64,000 nt of DNA. Source: Bacillus tequilensis KCTC 13622 (GTDB lineage Bacteria > Bacillota > Bacilli > Bacillales > Bacillaceae). The DNA is taken from assembly GCF_000507145.1 (NCBI RefSeq), contig NZ_AYTO01000007.1, positions 248,001 to 312,000 of the forward strand. Reading direction: 5' to 3'. The notes beneath the pieces are model-generated. The model was not told the DNA's origin and ran no database searches. It was given only the letters and a program-made list of their open reading frames with translations. Position 1 is the first letter of the stretch. Every line of letters begins with the position of its first letter. The position numbers and the translations under genes are program-made. Positions 11,278-20,768 of the stretch are shown here, piece after piece.

Positions 11278-11481
11278 TTATTTCATCCACTGGAAGCCTG
11301 TGTGCATCATCAGGTCCGCCGCTTTTTGATACAGATCCCACTCCTCAAACGAAGCAAATTTCCCCATCAGCTCCTGAAGTCTTAGCCTCACCGCCATATA
11401 TTCTTCAAAGGTGTCAGCTTTCTCAATGACTTTTTGGTGTTCATTCAGCATTTGTTTTAATAATGACAACGGTGCCTGCAT
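11278..11481 (-). CDS. small helical protein of unknown function
   Basis: A 67-residue protein on the strand opposite to yycD and yycC. A perfect AAAGGAGGG site stands 6 nt before the ATG, which makes it a real gene. The sequence is alpha-helical and charged (LLKQMLNEHQKVIEK ... EEYMAVRLRLQELM) with a Trp-rich C-terminus (EEWDLYQ ... GFQWMK). I do not recognise a family. It shares the yycD terminator region, which reads in both directions. Confidence 0.7.
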   Translation of the reverse strand: MQAPLSLLKQMLNEHQKVIEKADTFEEYMAVRLRLQELMGKFASFEEWDLYQKAADLMMHTGFQWMK

Positions 11482-11601
11482 AAAAACCCTCCTTTCCTCT
11501 TTTATAACTGGTATTTATGGATTGCTCCATTCCTTTGTGACATCTTCTTACGTTTCGTATGTGATTCTTGTACAATGGACTGAAGAGAGGAGGGATCATT
11601 T

Positions 11602-11745
11602 GTGAGACCTTTGCAAATTTCTGCTGAAACTGCCCAAAAGCTTGCAGAGTCCTTGAACCTGCCGCTTGAACAGATCATGCATATGCCTCAGCATATTCTG
11701 ATTGCCAAATTGGCTGAATTGCAGAAAGAAGAAAAACAATCGTAG
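11602..11745 (+). CDS. yycC: small protein YycC
   Basis: A 47-residue protein starting with GTG at 11602, behind AGAGGAGGG. The sequence RPLQISAETAQKLAESL ... EQIMHMPQHILIAKLAEL is a helical, conserved short protein matching YycC of B. subtilis. It is too short for usual ORF cut-offs. It precedes yycB by 72 bp in the same direction. Function unknown. Confidence 0.75.
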   Translation: MRPLQISAETAQKLAESLNLPLEQIMHMPQHILIAKLAELQKEEKQS

Positions 11746-11817
11746 CATTCGTTCGCATACTTGCCTACATCTTAACGAATTATATTTAGTATATGTTAGA
11801 AAAAAGGAGTAACTGCT

Positions 11818-13020
11818 TTGCCAAAACATAAAAATATCCAATCTTTTTGGCTGATCACCGGCATTATCTTTATCGCCTTTAACTTGAGACCGGCGATCAC
11901 TTCAGTTGGTCCGGTCATCAGCTCTATCAGGGCAGACCTGCATATGTCTAATGGGACAGCCGGATTTTTAACTGCGCTGCCGCTGCTTTCGTTTGCGGTT
12001 CTTTCTCTGCTCGCGCCAAAGTTTGGACAGCGGCTTGGAAATGAACGGACATTATGGCTCGGCCTTCTGATGTTATTGATCGGGATTTTGCTTCGTTCTG
12101 CCGGTTTAACTTGGGCCTTATTTGCCGGAACGGCTTTAATCGGTATCGGCATTGCCATCGGAAACGTTCTGCTTCCAAGCTTAATCAAGCATAAATACCC
12201 TGAAAAATCAGGAATCATGATCAGCTTATATACGACCTCAATGTGTATATTCGCGGCTTTAGCATCAGGTATCAGCGTACCTCTGGCGGCACAAATGGGA
12301 GGCGGATGGAAGCAGGCCTTTCTCTTATGGGGCGGGCTGGCATTACTTGCATTGCTGATCTGGATACCTCAGCTGCGACACCGGGATACGGCAAACAATG
12401 CGGTGAAGCTTCAAACCAGTTCCATTTGGGCTTCCAAAACGGCATGGCATGTCACCATCTTTATGGGACTGCAATCATTTTTATTTTACAGCAGCATTGC
12501 CTGGTTTCCTGAAATTCTCCGTTCGCACGGCATGGATACGTCTACAGCCGGATGGAAGGTATCACTGATGCAATTTGCAAGTCTGCCTTTCACTTTTCTG
12601 ACACCTGTTTTAGCCGATCGCATGAAACACCAGCGCGGGATTGCTGCGGGACTGACCGCCGTTTATCTCATCGGGCTGTGCGGATTGCTGGCGGGCGGCA
12701 GCCATATCCAGCTCGCCATCTGGATGATCATCATCGGTGTCGGACAAGGCTCCAGTATTAGTCTGGCGCTTACGTTGATTGGTCTCCGCAGTGAAAATGC
12801 CCAACAGGCCGCAGCGCTGTCAGGCATGTCTCAGTCATTCGGCTACCTGCTTGCAGCCGTCGGACCCATCTTTGTCGGCTATCTCTTTGACCAAACACAT
12901 TCATGGACAATGCCGATTATTCTCCTTATTGCGGCCTTAATCGGCATGGGAGCAGCCGGAGTGGGAGCCGGAAGGGATCAATACATTTTTCAGAAAGAGA
13001 AACAAAAACAGTCAGCATAA
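11818..13020 (+). CDS. yycB: MFS transporter YycB (CynX/NimT family)
   Basis: A 400-residue major facilitator with 12 predicted helices. The N-terminus has the signature FIAFNLRPAITSVGPV, typical of the CynX/NimT (cyanate / 2-nitroimidazole) branch. The first-loop motif is APKFGQRLGNERTLWLG. Substrate is unknown; family names are historical. The start is TTG with an AAAAAAGGAG site 9 nt upstream. As I recall B. subtilis 168, yycA should follow, but here the stop is only 57 bp from the end of rplI, so yycA appears absent. Confidence 0.85.
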   Translation: MPKHKNIQSFWLITGIIFIAFNLRPAITSVGPVISSIRADLHMSNGTAGFLTALPLLSFAVLSLLAPKFGQRLGNERTLWLGLLMLLIGILLRSAGLTWALFAGTALIGIGIAIGNVLLPSLIKHKYPEKSGIMISLYTTSMCIFAALASGISVPLAAQMGGGWKQAFLLWGGLALLALLIWIPQLRHRDTANNAVKLQTSSIWASKTAWHVTIFMGLQSFLFYSSIAWFPEILRSHGMDTSTAGWKVSLMQFASLPFTFLTPVLADRMKHQRGIAAGLTAVYLIGLCGLLAGGSHIQLAIWMIIIGVGQGSSISLALTLIGLRSENAQQAAALSGMSQSFGYLLAAVGPIFVGYLFDQTHSWTMPIILLIAALIGMGAAGVGAGRDQYIFQKEKQKQSA

Positions 13021-13040
13021 AACTCTTGATCTCGTGAAAT

Positions 13041-13074
13041 AAAAAAGAGGCTTGGATTGATCCAAGCCTCTTTT
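13041..13074. terminator. bidirectional terminator yycB / rplI
   Basis: A 14-bp perfect stem (AAAAGAGGCTTGGA / TCCAAGCCTCTTTT) with a four-base loop and A/T tracts on both sides, between two convergent genes. Confidence 0.92.
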
Positions 13075-13077
13075 CTA

Positions 13078-13527
13078 TTAATCTTCTTCTTTCACGTGTA
13101 CCTTCAACACAGCCTGAACCTCAGGATGCAGCTTCACAGGCACGTTTGTATACCCTAACGCGCGAATGCCGTCTGGCAGGTCAAGCTTCCGCTTATCTAC
13201 TTTTATGTTATGGTCTTTTTGGAGCTGTTCAGTAATTTGCTTGCTTGTCACAGAACCGAATAAACGGCCGCCTTCACCTGATTTCGCACTGAGCTCAACC
13301 GTCAGTTTTTCTAATGTCTCTTTTAAGCTCTTTGCCTGCTCAAGCTCGGCAATCGCTTCTTTTTTCTCTTTCTGCTTTTGTCCGTTCAATGCGCTGATGT
13401 TTGTCGGGTTCGCTTCAACCGCGAGGCCTTTTTTAATCAGAAAATTATGCGCGTAACCGTCTGCTACGTTTTTGACTTCGCCTTTTTTTCCTTTGCCTTT
13501 TACATCTTTCAAGAAAATAACCTTCAT
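13078..13527 (-). CDS. rplI: 50S ribosomal protein bL9
   Basis: 149 residues with the classic bL9 pattern: N-terminal 23S rRNA-binding domain [17 protein letters not shown]...[13 protein letters not shown], long connecting helix (about 42-75) and C-terminal domain ending [13 protein letters not shown]. It overlaps gdpP by 4 bp, a translational coupling kept across Firmicutes (gdpP-rplI). Confidence 0.97.
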   Translation of the reverse strand: MKVIFLKDVKGKGKKGEVKNVADGYAHNFLIKKGLAVEANPTNISALNGQKQKEKKEAIAELEQAKSLKETLEKLTVELSAKSGEGGRLFGSVTSKQITEQLQKDHNIKVDKRKLDLPDGIRALGYTNVPVKLHPEVQAVLKVHVKEED

Positions 13528-15503
13528 CTCTGTACGCCTCCCTCAAAATACTCATCTATGGCGTTCTTCAGCCGTTCCAGCGCTTCCGTTACTGAAATGC
13601 CGGACAACTGAGTCGCCGCATTTGTTAAATGTCCTCCGCCTTCCAGCGCCTCCATGATGATCTGAACATTTACCTCGCCAAGTGACCGCGCACTGATACA
13701 AACGGTTTGTTCATCCCGCCTCGCCACCGCAAATGAAGCCTCAACCTCACTCATCGAAAGCAGCGAATCAGCCGCCTGCGCAATCAGTACCTGATCGAAG
13801 TATTCCTCCTCATTTTCAGGAAGAGAGGCAATCGCAATGTTCTCTTTATAGAGGGCCGTATGCTGGATCAGCTTCGCCCGTTTAATATAGGAATCAACGG
13901 TTTCTTTCAGGAACTTCTGCACAAGCACCGTGTCGGCGCCTTTTGCCCTTAAATAAGAAGCCGCATCGAAAGTCCGCGAGCCCGTGCGGAGAGAAAAGCT
14001 CTTTGTATCGACTATTATACCAGCTAATAGGGCTGTTGCTTCAATCATATTGATTTTTAAGCGTTTTGGCTGGTATTCAAGCAGTTCTGTCACCAATTCT
14101 GCTGTAGAAGAAGCGTACGGCTCCATATAAACGAGCAGCGGGTCTCTGATAAACTCCTCACCCCTGCGGTGATGGTCGATGACCACGATATGCTCAATTT
14201 TATTGACCAGCCGTTCCTCCATGACCAGTGATGGCTTATGTGTATCAACGATCACAAGCAGCGTGTCATCATTGGAAATTTCCATCGCTTCTTCAGGCGT
14301 AATAAACCTTGACCACAGCTCTTCGTATTTTTTGATTTCCTCGATTAAACGCTGCACACTTGATCCGATTTGATTGGGATCAATCACGATAAAACCATCT
14401 TTGTTATTTGCCTGCGCCACCTTTAAAATTCCGATCGCCGCGCCGATAGAATCCATGTCGGGGAATTTATGCCCCATGATAATCACATTGCTGCTTTCGG
14501 AGACGATTTCCTTTAAGGCATGAGAAATGACGCGGGCCCGCACCCTTGTTCGTTTCTCCATCGGATTTGTTTTACCGCCGTAAAACTTCACCTTGCCGTT
14601 CGGCAGCTTAATGGCTACTTGGTCGCCGCCGCGCCCCAGTGCCAAGTCCAAGCTGGATTGCGCCAAATCGCCAAGTTCTTTCAGCGAGGAGACTGAAGCC
14701 CCGACACCGATACTTAACGTCAGCGCTACACCGTCAAATGAGGTTTTTTCCCGCACCTCATCAAGAATCGAAAACTTCGAATTTTCGAGTTCAGTTAAGA
14801 TGTGTTCATTAAGCACCGCGATAAATCGTTCTGAAGACGTTCTTTTCAGGAAGATCCCGTACTCCTGCGCCCAAGCGTTCAGCAAAGATGTCACCTGGCT
14901 GTTCATCGTGCTTCTTGTCTGATCATCCAGTCCTTGTGTCACATCATCATAGTTATCAAGGAATATGTACGCCAGCACGGTTCTTTCGTTTTCATATAGC
15001 TTTTCAATCTGAGTTTGTTCCGTTACATCAAAGAAATACAGCAGACGCTCATCTCGTTTGATGACAACCTTAAACTTGCGGTCATTCAAAGAAACCGTTT
15101 CCGACTCCACCTCTTGTTTGATGAGCGGCACAACCGACTCACAAGTATCGTAAAGTGATCTCCCCACTAATGTGCTTTCATTAAAGCAAGAAGAAAGAAA
15201 CGGATTTGCCCATTCTATATAATATTGGTCATTAAAAAGCATGATGCCGATCGGCATTTCCATCAATGCCTCTTCACCGACTTTTTTCAACCTGTAGGAT
15301 AACGTAGAAATATAAGCATCAATCTCTTGTCGAATAAGAGAATCAGCGCGTTTAATAAAAAACAAAATAACTGCGAGCAGCAGCACTTCGACGGTTCCTA
15401 ATATCCAGTTAAAATAAAAGCTGATGAGGATAGTAATGATTGACAGAGCAATCAATGCATAGATGGGATACCTAAACAGCGGTTTTTCATAAAAGCTTGG
15501 CAT
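13524..15503 (-). CDS. gdpP: cyclic-di-AMP phosphodiesterase GdpP (YybT)
   Basis: 659 residues. Two N-terminal membrane helices (about 14-31, 33-51), a small heme-binding PAS domain (about 85-150), a degenerate GGDEF domain (about 170-300) and a DHH/DHHA1 hydrolase domain (about 340-650). Catalytic motifs are [26 protein letters not shown] and GGGHLTNAA. It cleaves c-di-AMP to pApA and so affects potassium balance, wall stress and beta-lactam tolerance. The ATG at 15503 fits the known length and has GGGGAGTG upstream. It follows yybS by 37 bp. Confidence 0.96.
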   Translation of the reverse strand: MPSFYEKPLFRYPIYALIALSIITILISFYFNWILGTVEVLLLAVILFFIKRADSLIRQEIDAYISTLSYRLKKVGEEALMEMPIGIMLFNDQYYIEWANPFLSSCFNESTLVGRSLYDTCESVVPLIKQEVESETVSLNDRKFKVVIKRDERLLYFFDVTEQTQIEKLYENERTVLAYIFLDNYDDVTQGLDDQTRSTMNSQVTSLLNAWAQEYGIFLKRTSSERFIAVLNEHILTELENSKFSILDEVREKTSFDGVALTLSIGVGASVSSLKELGDLAQSSLDLALGRGGDQVAIKLPNGKVKFYGGKTNPMEKRTRVRARVISHALKEIVSESSNVIIMGHKFPDMDSIGAAIGILKVAQANNKDGFIVIDPNQIGSSVQRLIEEIKKYEELWSRFITPEEAMEISNDDTLLVIVDTHKPSLVMEERLVNKIEHIVVIDHHRRGEEFIRDPLLVYMEPYASSTAELVTELLEYQPKRLKINMIEATALLAGIIVDTKSFSLRTGSRTFDAASYLRAKGADTVLVQKFLKETVDSYIKRAKLIQHTALYKENIAIASLPENEEEYFDQVLIAQAADSLLSMSEVEASFAVARRDEQTVCISARSLGEVNVQIIMEALEGGGHLTNAATQLSGISVTEALERLKNAIDEYFEGGVQR

Positions 15504-15540
15504 TTCTATCACTCCCCACCATGTGAGTAAAACCTCATGT

Positions 15541-16470
15541 TCACTTCACCTTATTCCTTATTTGAAAGCCCATATCTAAAACGCCTAAAATGCGAATGGC
15601 CGCCATAAACATCGGATCCACAAATCCAAGAATAACTGCAATGACAGCCGCAGCCTTTGGATATTGTTTCTTATGGCAATAGAAAAAGATAAATGATACA
15701 CCTTGGATAAAAATCAGAAACCCAAGTATAAACTCCCCGTTTAAAGCGATAGAGTACAGCATTTGACCTTTTTCTAAAGGCAAAAATGATAGCATGACAA
15801 TCATTACATACAGCACTGCAACGCTTTGCGGAAACTTCAACTCTCTAAAAGGCTTTAGATTAGGAATATCGGGGGAAAATCGCCTTATGAGCGGCTTAGC
15901 GACAAGATAACTGAGGAAAGAAAAAACAGCTCCTAACACCACAATAGCTGTTGGAAAAAGATATTGAGCGGTACCCAATTGTTCTTTCATCAGTTTCAAT
16001 TGCTTCTCAAACTGTCCAGCATTGCCCGTCTGCTTCCCAACAGTTTCTACAATATCAAGAGATTGTCGAGATTGTGTCATCGCTTCATCAATGATATTGG
16101 TACCCAAAAACTGAATGCTTATCACAATATAGAAGACCATACAAAGCATATAAATAAGAGCGCCCGATATTACAGCGTGCCCGGGTTCTTTCTTTTTGAA
16201 GTAGTGCCCCATGGCAATACCAGCGCAGGCTGACATAAAAGCGACAATGAGTCCGTTAAAGGACCCGACAATAAAAACAACTGGAAGACTGACAGTGCCC
16301 ATCCATATCCCTAACTTCAATCCATGCCTGATCGTATATAGGATCATGGGAAGCGGCAGTGCAAATAACAGAATTGTTCCAACCAAAGGAACATAAACGA
16401 CCAAAAGCACAATGATTGCAAACAAACTAATTAAAATCGCGCCTTCCATTAATGCTCTCGTTTGTTTCAC
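15541..16470 (-). CDS. yybS: integral membrane protein YybS (DUF2232)
   Basis: 309 residues with about eight hydrophobic helices and no soluble domain. The family (DUF2232, YybS) is related to substrate-binding S components of energy-coupling transporters, but no substrate is established. It is the first gene before gdpP-rplI in the same direction, as in other Bacilli. The ATG at 16470 is preceded by AATACGAGGTGAA. Confidence 0.88.
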   Translation of the reverse strand: MKQTRALMEGAILISLFAIIVLLVVYVPLVGTILLFALPLPMILYTIRHGLKLGIWMGTVSLPVVFIVGSFNGLIVAFMSACAGIAMGHYFKKKEPGHAVISGALIYMLCMVFYIVISIQFLGTNIIDEAMTQSRQSLDIVETVGKQTGNAGQFEKQLKLMKEQLGTAQYLFPTAIVVLGAVFSFLSYLVAKPLIRRFSPDIPNLKPFRELKFPQSVAVLYVMIVMLSFLPLEKGQMLYSIALNGEFILGFLIFIQGVSFIFFYCHKKQYPKAAAVIAVILGFVDPMFMAAIRILGVLDMGFQIRNKVK

Positions 16471-16505
16471 TTATTCACCTCGTATCATCCCGAACATACG
16501 AATAG

Positions 16506-16534
16506 AAAAGAGCAGCATAAACGACTGCTCTTTT
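16506..16534. terminator. stem-loop terminator upstream of yybS
   Basis: AAAAGAGCAG / CTGCTCTTTT, a 10-bp perfect stem. The T-run is best on the plus strand but usable on the minus strand, where it would separate the small membrane protein gene (16695-16847) from yybS. Confidence 0.6.
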
Positions 16535-16635
16535 TTCATCGCTGCAACTACTTTGCACCGAATGTTTTTATATCATCTCTACATTTCACTTTAATATTTT
16601 AACATAAGTCCAAATCGCAAGTAAAATAACGCTGA

Positions 16636-16651
16636 TGTTTCATGTGAAACA
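16636..16651. other. parS site upstream of cotF
   Basis: TGTTTCATGTGAAACA, a palindrome-like site one base away from the parS consensus. It is intergenic, between yybS and cotF. One of the chromosomal parS sites of B. subtilis lies by cotF. Confidence 0.88.
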
Positions 16652-16694
16652 TTACAAATGAAAAGACATTCTTTGAAAAGAATGCCTATCACCA

Positions 16695-16847
16695 TTAATG
16701 TTTATCATCCATAAAGCCAGAAGATTCCTTGTTTTTCTTTTTTGTTTTTCTGACATACATAAAGACTAAGATGACCAATAAAAGGGTTGTTGCTTGCAGT
16801 ACACCGCTGCTAAACAAGAAAAAGTTCTTTATCATATCCCACATCAT
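16695..16847 (-). CDS. 50-residue single-pass membrane protein
   Basis: A short frame starting MMWDMIKNFFLFSSG, with one hydrophobic helix (about residues 8-30), a basic stretch YVRKTKKKNKE and an acidic tail. The ribosome site AAAGAGGTG sits 6-9 nt before the first ATG. The positive-inside rule predicts the C-terminus in the cytosol. It lies between parS and the cotF promoter region, opposite in direction to cotF. I do not recognise a family. Confidence 0.6.
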   Translation of the reverse strand: MMWDMIKNFFLFSSGVLQATTLLLVILVFMYVRKTKKKNKESSGFMDDKH

Positions 16848-16989
16848 GCTTCACCTCTTTTTACATGTTCTCAACCCGTATCCTATATAAGATGAATTTC
16901 CCTTTTTAAAAACTTCAAAACATCATGAACAACATTGAGCGTTGGGCATATGCTGATAAGGAATCTGATTGTTAAAGGAGAATTGCTAC

Positions 16990-17472
16990 ATGGATGAACG
17001 CAGAACATTGGCTTGGCATGAAACATTAGAAATGCACGAGCTGGTTGCTTTTCAATCAAATGGACTGATAAAGCTGAAGAAAATGATTCGGGAAGTAAGA
17101 GACCCTCAGCTCAGAAACCTTTACGGTGTGTCCATTCAAGCCATTGAACAAAATCTAAGGGAGCTTCTTCCATTCTTTCCTCAGGCGCCGCACAGAGATG
17201 ATGAGGAAGAAGAACGCGCGGATAACCCATTTTACAGCGGCGATTTGCTCGGATTTGCCAAAACATCAGTCCGCAGCTATGCCATTGCAATTACAGAAAC
17301 AGCGACACCTCAATTACGAAACGTGCTGGTCAAACAGCTGAATGCAGCGATCAGGTGGCACGCACAAATTTTCCAATACATGTATGAGCATGGATACTAT
17401 CCAGCATACAACCTTTCTGAACTGCTAAGAAATGATGTCAGAAATGCCAACAGAGCCCTTTCAATGCAATAA
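16990..17472 (+). CDS. cotF: spore coat protein CotF
   Basis: 160 residues, matching B. subtilis CotF. The start [18 protein letters not shown] at 16990 has AAAGGAG 9 nt upstream; the frame runs a few codons further but without support. CotF is a forespore-derived inner coat protein processed into two fragments and built on a ferritin-like (coat F) helical fold: the helices [18 protein letters not shown] and [19 protein letters not shown] are typical. Single-gene unit with its own terminator. Confidence 0.95.
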   Translation: MDERRTLAWHETLEMHELVAFQSNGLIKLKKMIREVRDPQLRNLYGVSIQAIEQNLRELLPFFPQAPHRDDEEEERADNPFYSGDLLGFAKTSVRSYAIAITETATPQLRNVLVKQLNAAIRWHAQIFQYMYEHGYYPAYNLSELLRNDVRNANRALSMQ

Positions 17473-17476
17473 AACA

Positions 17477-17509
17477 AGCAGCAAAGGAATTCCCTTTGCT
17501 GCTATTTTT
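17477..17509. terminator. bidirectional terminator cotF / yybR
   Basis: AGCAGCAAAGG / CCTTTGCTGCT with a five-base loop and a T-run on the plus strand. It overlaps the last codons of yybR. Confidence 0.85.
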
Positions 17510-17879
17510 GCTGATCCTTCAGCAAGCCGCTCGAACGATAAGATTCCAGGACATCTCTGTTGGATTCTCCCCATTCTTTCATTTGCAACACAATCGGTTC
17601 AAGCGTTCGCCCAAATTCCGTCAGAGAGTACTCAACCTTTGGCGGCACCTGGTGGTAAACCTCACGATGCACGATGCCGTCCGCTTCCAGCTCCCGCAGC
17701 TGAAGAGTGAGCATTCTTTGGGTGATACTCGGGCAGATTCGGCGAAACTCATTAAATCGTTTCTTGCCATCTATCATGTGATAAAAAAGAATTCCTTTCC
17801 ACTTTCCGCCAATGACGTCTAGTGTAAATTCAACTGGACAGCCTTCTTTATTCGGGTATATATTGTTTTTTCCACTCAT
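17502..17879 (-). CDS. yybR: HxlR-family transcriptional regulator YybR
   Basis: 125 residues forming a single winged-helix domain. The HxlR hallmark EGCPVEFTLDVIGGKWKG is at the N-terminus with its conserved Cys, followed by RFNEFRRICPSITQRMLTLQLRELE. HxlR regulators respond to electrophiles or redox stress; the nearby Cys residues (about 14 and 51) could be the sensor. In B. subtilis YybR is a close relative of the diamide/quinone sensors YodB and CatR. It is divergent from ppaC with a 200-bp gap. Confidence 0.9.
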   Translation of the reverse strand: MSGKNNIYPNKEGCPVEFTLDVIGGKWKGILFYHMIDGKKRFNEFRRICPSITQRMLTLQLRELEADGIVHREVYHQVPPKVEYSLTEFGRTLEPIVLQMKEWGESNRDVLESYRSSGLLKDQQK

Positions 17880-18083
17880 GCTTACCCCTCCAATAGTACC
17901 TTTTTTGATACTACATCACATTTCGCAACTAAGCTAGCCAATATTTTACACACCTTTTCTCCTCAGCTCAAAGAAAATGCTTCTTATTCACATCAATTTT
18001 TAAGGGTTTGTATGATTACACCCGCAGCAAGACGTGTTAAACTATATAAAGATTAAACTACTTAAAAAAGATAAGGAGCTATC

Positions 18084-19013
18084 ATGGAAAAGATACTTAT
18101 TTTCGGACACCAAAACCCAGACACAGATACGATTTGTTCTGCGATTGCTTATGCTGATTTGAAAAACAAACTCGGCTTCAATGCTGAGCCGGTCCGTCTT
18201 GGACAAGTCAACGGCGAAACACAATACGCGCTTGACTATTTCAAACAAGAAAGCCCGCGTCTTGTTGAAACAGCTGCAAACGAAGTAAACGGCGTTATCC
18301 TCGTTGACCATAACGAACGCCAGCAGAGCATCAAGGACATTGAAGATGTTCAGGTTCTTGAAGTAATCGACCACCACCGCATCGCTAACTTTGAAACAGC
18401 TGAGCCGCTCTATTACCGTGCTGAGCCTGTAGGCTGTACGGCTACAATCTTAAACAAAATGTACAAAGAAAATAATGTGAAAATCGAGAAAGAAATTGCT
18501 GGCCTAATGCTGTCTGCAATCATTTCAGACTCACTGTTATTCAAATCTCCAACTTGCACAGACCAAGACGTAGCGGCAGCAAAAGAGCTTGCTGAAATCG
18601 CAGGCGTAAATGCTGAAGAGTACGGCTTGAACATGCTGAAGGCTGGCGCTGATTTAAGCAAAAAAACAGTGGAAGAGCTGATTTCTCTTGATGCGAAGGA
18701 ATTCACACTCGGCAGCAAAAAAGTGGAAATCGCACAAGTGAATACAGTAGACATTGAAGATGTAAAAAAACGCCAAGCTGAATTAGAAGCTGCGATTTCT
18801 AACGTTGTGGCTAAGAAGAACCTAGACCTGTTCCTTCTTGTCATCACAGACATTTTAGAAAATGATTCACTTGCCCTTGCAATCGGCAACGAAGCAGCGA
18901 AAGTGGAAAAAGCATTCAACGTTACATTAGAAAACAACACAGCCCTCTTAAAAGGTGTTGTTTCTCGTAAAAAACAAGTCGTTCCTGTCCTGACAGACGC
19001 AATGGCTGAATAA
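18084..19013 (+). CDS. ppaC: manganese-dependent inorganic pyrophosphatase PpaC
   Basis: Family II pyrophosphatase of 309 residues, which splits pyrophosphate to two phosphates and pulls biosynthesis forward. The DHH domain has all Mn ligands: GHQNPDTDT (His9, Asp13, Asp15), VDHNE (Asp75), IDHHR (His97-His98) and SDSLLFKS (Asp149). The DHHA2 domain at the C-terminus carries SRKKQVVP. The RBS is AAGGAG, 6 nt before ATG. Its neighbour on the other side of the terminator is an Mn2+ riboswitch, which fits a manganese theme but is probably by chance. Confidence 0.97.
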   Translation: MEKILIFGHQNPDTDTICSAIAYADLKNKLGFNAEPVRLGQVNGETQYALDYFKQESPRLVETAANEVNGVILVDHNERQQSIKDIEDVQVLEVIDHHRIANFETAEPLYYRAEPVGCTATILNKMYKENNVKIEKEIAGLMLSAIISDSLLFKSPTCTDQDVAAAKELAEIAGVNAEEYGLNMLKAGADLSKKTVEELISLDAKEFTLGSKKVEIAQVNTVDIEDVKKRQAELEAAISNVVAKKNLDLFLLVITDILENDSLALAIGNEAAKVEKAFNVTLENNTALLKGVVSRKKQVVPVLTDAMAE

Positions 19014-19047
19014 GAAAAAGCATCCCGCACAGGGATGCTTTTTCTTA
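19012..19047. terminator. bidirectional terminator ppaC / yybP remnant
   Basis: A 15-bp perfect stem (AAGAAAAAGCATCCC and its complement) around GCACA. Both ends carry A/T tracts, so it serves ppaC and the leftward yybP remnant. Confidence 0.9.
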
Positions 19048-19181
19048 TTCACTCCGCTTTTCAATCTGTCCCATCACATCAGTAAGCTTTGTGTTTTGAA
19101 CAAGGCCTGACTGCCCCCACTCTTCAAGTAATGCCTTTTCCTCACAAATTCACGCTTCACCCACTTTTTCAGCTTAGGCAT
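19045..19181 (-). pseudogene. yybP: eroded yybP behind its Mn2+ riboswitch
   Basis: Two coding-like pieces remain on the minus strand. One begins MPKLKKWVKREFVRK (ATG at 19181) and the other, in another frame, reads LLEEWGQSGLVQNTKL and ends at the stop at 19045-19047. They join without a continuous frame, so the gene body is lost or frameshifted. The place, between ppaC and yybO and right after a yybP-ykoY riboswitch, identifies it as yybP by context; I cannot align it to the 168 protein here. No ribosome site is seen before the ATG. Confidence 0.5.
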
Positions 19182-19199
19182 CGTTTGATAAAAACGAAA

Positions 19200-19308
19200 A
19201 AACGCCACCGATTTGGCAAAGGTCTCGCTAAATTTACATTGCCAGCAAAGCCGAGGGCATCTTGTGCCGTAATGACAACTTTACTGTGAAAGCTGCTCCC
19301 CTTTGGAG
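19200..19308 (-). ncRNA. yybP-ykoY (Mn2+) riboswitch
   Basis: Minus-strand sequence has the conserved 5' part CCAAAGGGGAGCAGC (19292-19306 region) and the 3' part GCGAGACCTTTGCC (19215-19228 region). CAAAGG and CCTTTG form the closing P1 stem. Between them GCCCTCGGCTTTGCTGG fits the metal-binding internal loop region. A downstream GGTGGCGTTTTTTCG tract can act as a terminator-type expression platform. The class senses Mn2+ and turns on exporters such as MntP/YybP-type genes. Here the controlled gene is eroded. Confidence 0.85.
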
Positions 19309-19445
19309 TATCCCTTTTGTTCTAAAACATCGTGCTTTCCCGGTCAGATTCCTGCCTTCCGTTTACGCTAAAGTACACTGTGGTATGTAAAATTTGAATG
19401 GTATTTCCATCAGGAGATCATGCTATAAAAGAGGAGGTTTTCATT

Positions 19446-20732
19446 ATGAGTCAAGAGCGGGTGAAACGGCCTGGACATACGAGATGGTACATCTCTTCAT
19501 TACTCAGCGGCATTATTGTTCTTAATTATTTTGACCGTGTCGCCATCTCAGTGGCCGCCCCTGCGATACAAGATTCGTTTCACCTTACAGCAACCGAACT
19601 GGGCATCGTGTTTTCCATTTACACGTATTCCTATACAGTGATGCAGCTGCCAGTCGGAAGTTTGCTGGATCGGTTTGGCGTGGCCTGGGTCACGAGGGTC
19701 GGAATGACAATATGGAGCTTTTTAACCATTCTTCTTGCTTTTTTGCAAGGGAAATTACTGTTGTATCTGTTCCGTTTTCTCATTGGACTGTCGAGCGCCT
19801 CAGCGTTCCCTGCCGCCTCTAAGGCAACCGCTCAATGGTTTCCTCCAAGTGAGCGGGGATTGGCAAACTCACTGTTTGACTCAGCCGCCAAGTTTTCAAA
19901 CGTGCTCGGTGCGCCATTGGTCGCCTTTCTTGTCACCACTTTTGATTGGCGTGTCGCTTTTTTGACGATTGGATGCATCAATGTGCTGTTTACGATCTTT
20001 TTCTGGCAGTATTATGAGCAGCCTGAACGGCATAAACGCATTTCCAAAAGCGAACTAAACTATATTCAAAAGCACAATGCGATCACAACAGAGCAAATCC
20101 CTTACAAAACAGGGCCGCTTTTAAAGAAGCTTTTCACCAACCGGAAAGTATGGGGCTTAATGATCGGATTTACAGGATACGGCTATACATTCAACCTGCT
20201 GCTGACCTGGCTTCCGACTTTCTTTAAACATACATATGGAATGGATCTCATGTCGTCCGGTTTATTTACAGCCGTGCCATGGCTGATCTCAACCATTTCC
20301 GGAATCGCGGTCGGCGGCTGGCTCGTTGATTACTTTATTAAGAAAGGCTATTCCAACACCAAGGTGTACCGAACCGTGATCATTGTCGGAATGAGCTTTG
20401 GCTTTTTCTTTTTAGGCTCCATTCTGACGAATAATATCACCGTTGCGATTATCTGTATTTCAATCGGCCTCGCCGGTATTTCCGCAACCGCTCCAGTCGG
20501 CTGGTCCATCTCCGCAGAGCTGGCGCCGATCGGTTCCGTGTCCATGCTGAGTTCCATGGTAAACCTGGCAAACAACCTGTTCGGAGGCATTATTGCCGCT
20601 TCACTGACGGGGTATTTATTTGATATGACAGGCTCCTTTACACTCAGCTTTCTGGTAGCCGGTTTTGTGCTGCTGCTCGGATTGGTTTTTTACGTGTTTG
20701 TATTGGGGGAAGTCAAACGGATTAAGCTATAG
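19446..20732 (+). CDS. yybO: MFS transporter YybO (anion:cation symporter type)
   Basis: 428 residues with 12 predicted helices. Sequence signatures such as LNYFDRVAISVAAPAIQDSF and GSLLDRFGVAWVTRVG place it in the ACS (phthalate/hexuronate/tartrate, ExuT-like) branch. It probably takes up a sugar acid or other organic anion with protons; the substrate is not established. ATG 19446 is preceded by AGAGGAGG, whereas the open frame upstream has no ribosome site. Transcribed away from the riboswitch. Confidence 0.88.
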   Translation: MSQERVKRPGHTRWYISSLLSGIIVLNYFDRVAISVAAPAIQDSFHLTATELGIVFSIYTYSYTVMQLPVGSLLDRFGVAWVTRVGMTIWSFLTILLAFLQGKLLLYLFRFLIGLSSASAFPAASKATAQWFPPSERGLANSLFDSAAKFSNVLGAPLVAFLVTTFDWRVAFLTIGCINVLFTIFFWQYYEQPERHKRISKSELNYIQKHNAITTEQIPYKTGPLLKKLFTNRKVWGLMIGFTGYGYTFNLLLTWLPTFFKHTYGMDLMSSGLFTAVPWLISTISGIAVGGWLVDYFIKKGYSNTKVYRTVIIVGMSFGFFFLGSILTNNITVAIICISIGLAGISATAPVGWSISAELAPIGSVSMLSSMVNLANNLFGGIIAASLTGYLFDMTGSFTLSFLVAGFVLLLGLVFYVFVLGEVKRIKL

Positions 20733-20737
20733 AACTT

Positions 20738-20765
20738 GAAAAAGAGCTGCCAAATGGCAGCTCTT
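20738..20765. terminator. terminator between yybO and the GerP-like cluster
   Basis: AGAGCTGCCA / TGGCAGCTCT with only two loop bases and a U-run on the minus strand. It ends the leftward spore cluster and may also stop yybO. Confidence 0.8.
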
Positions 20766-20768
20766 CCA

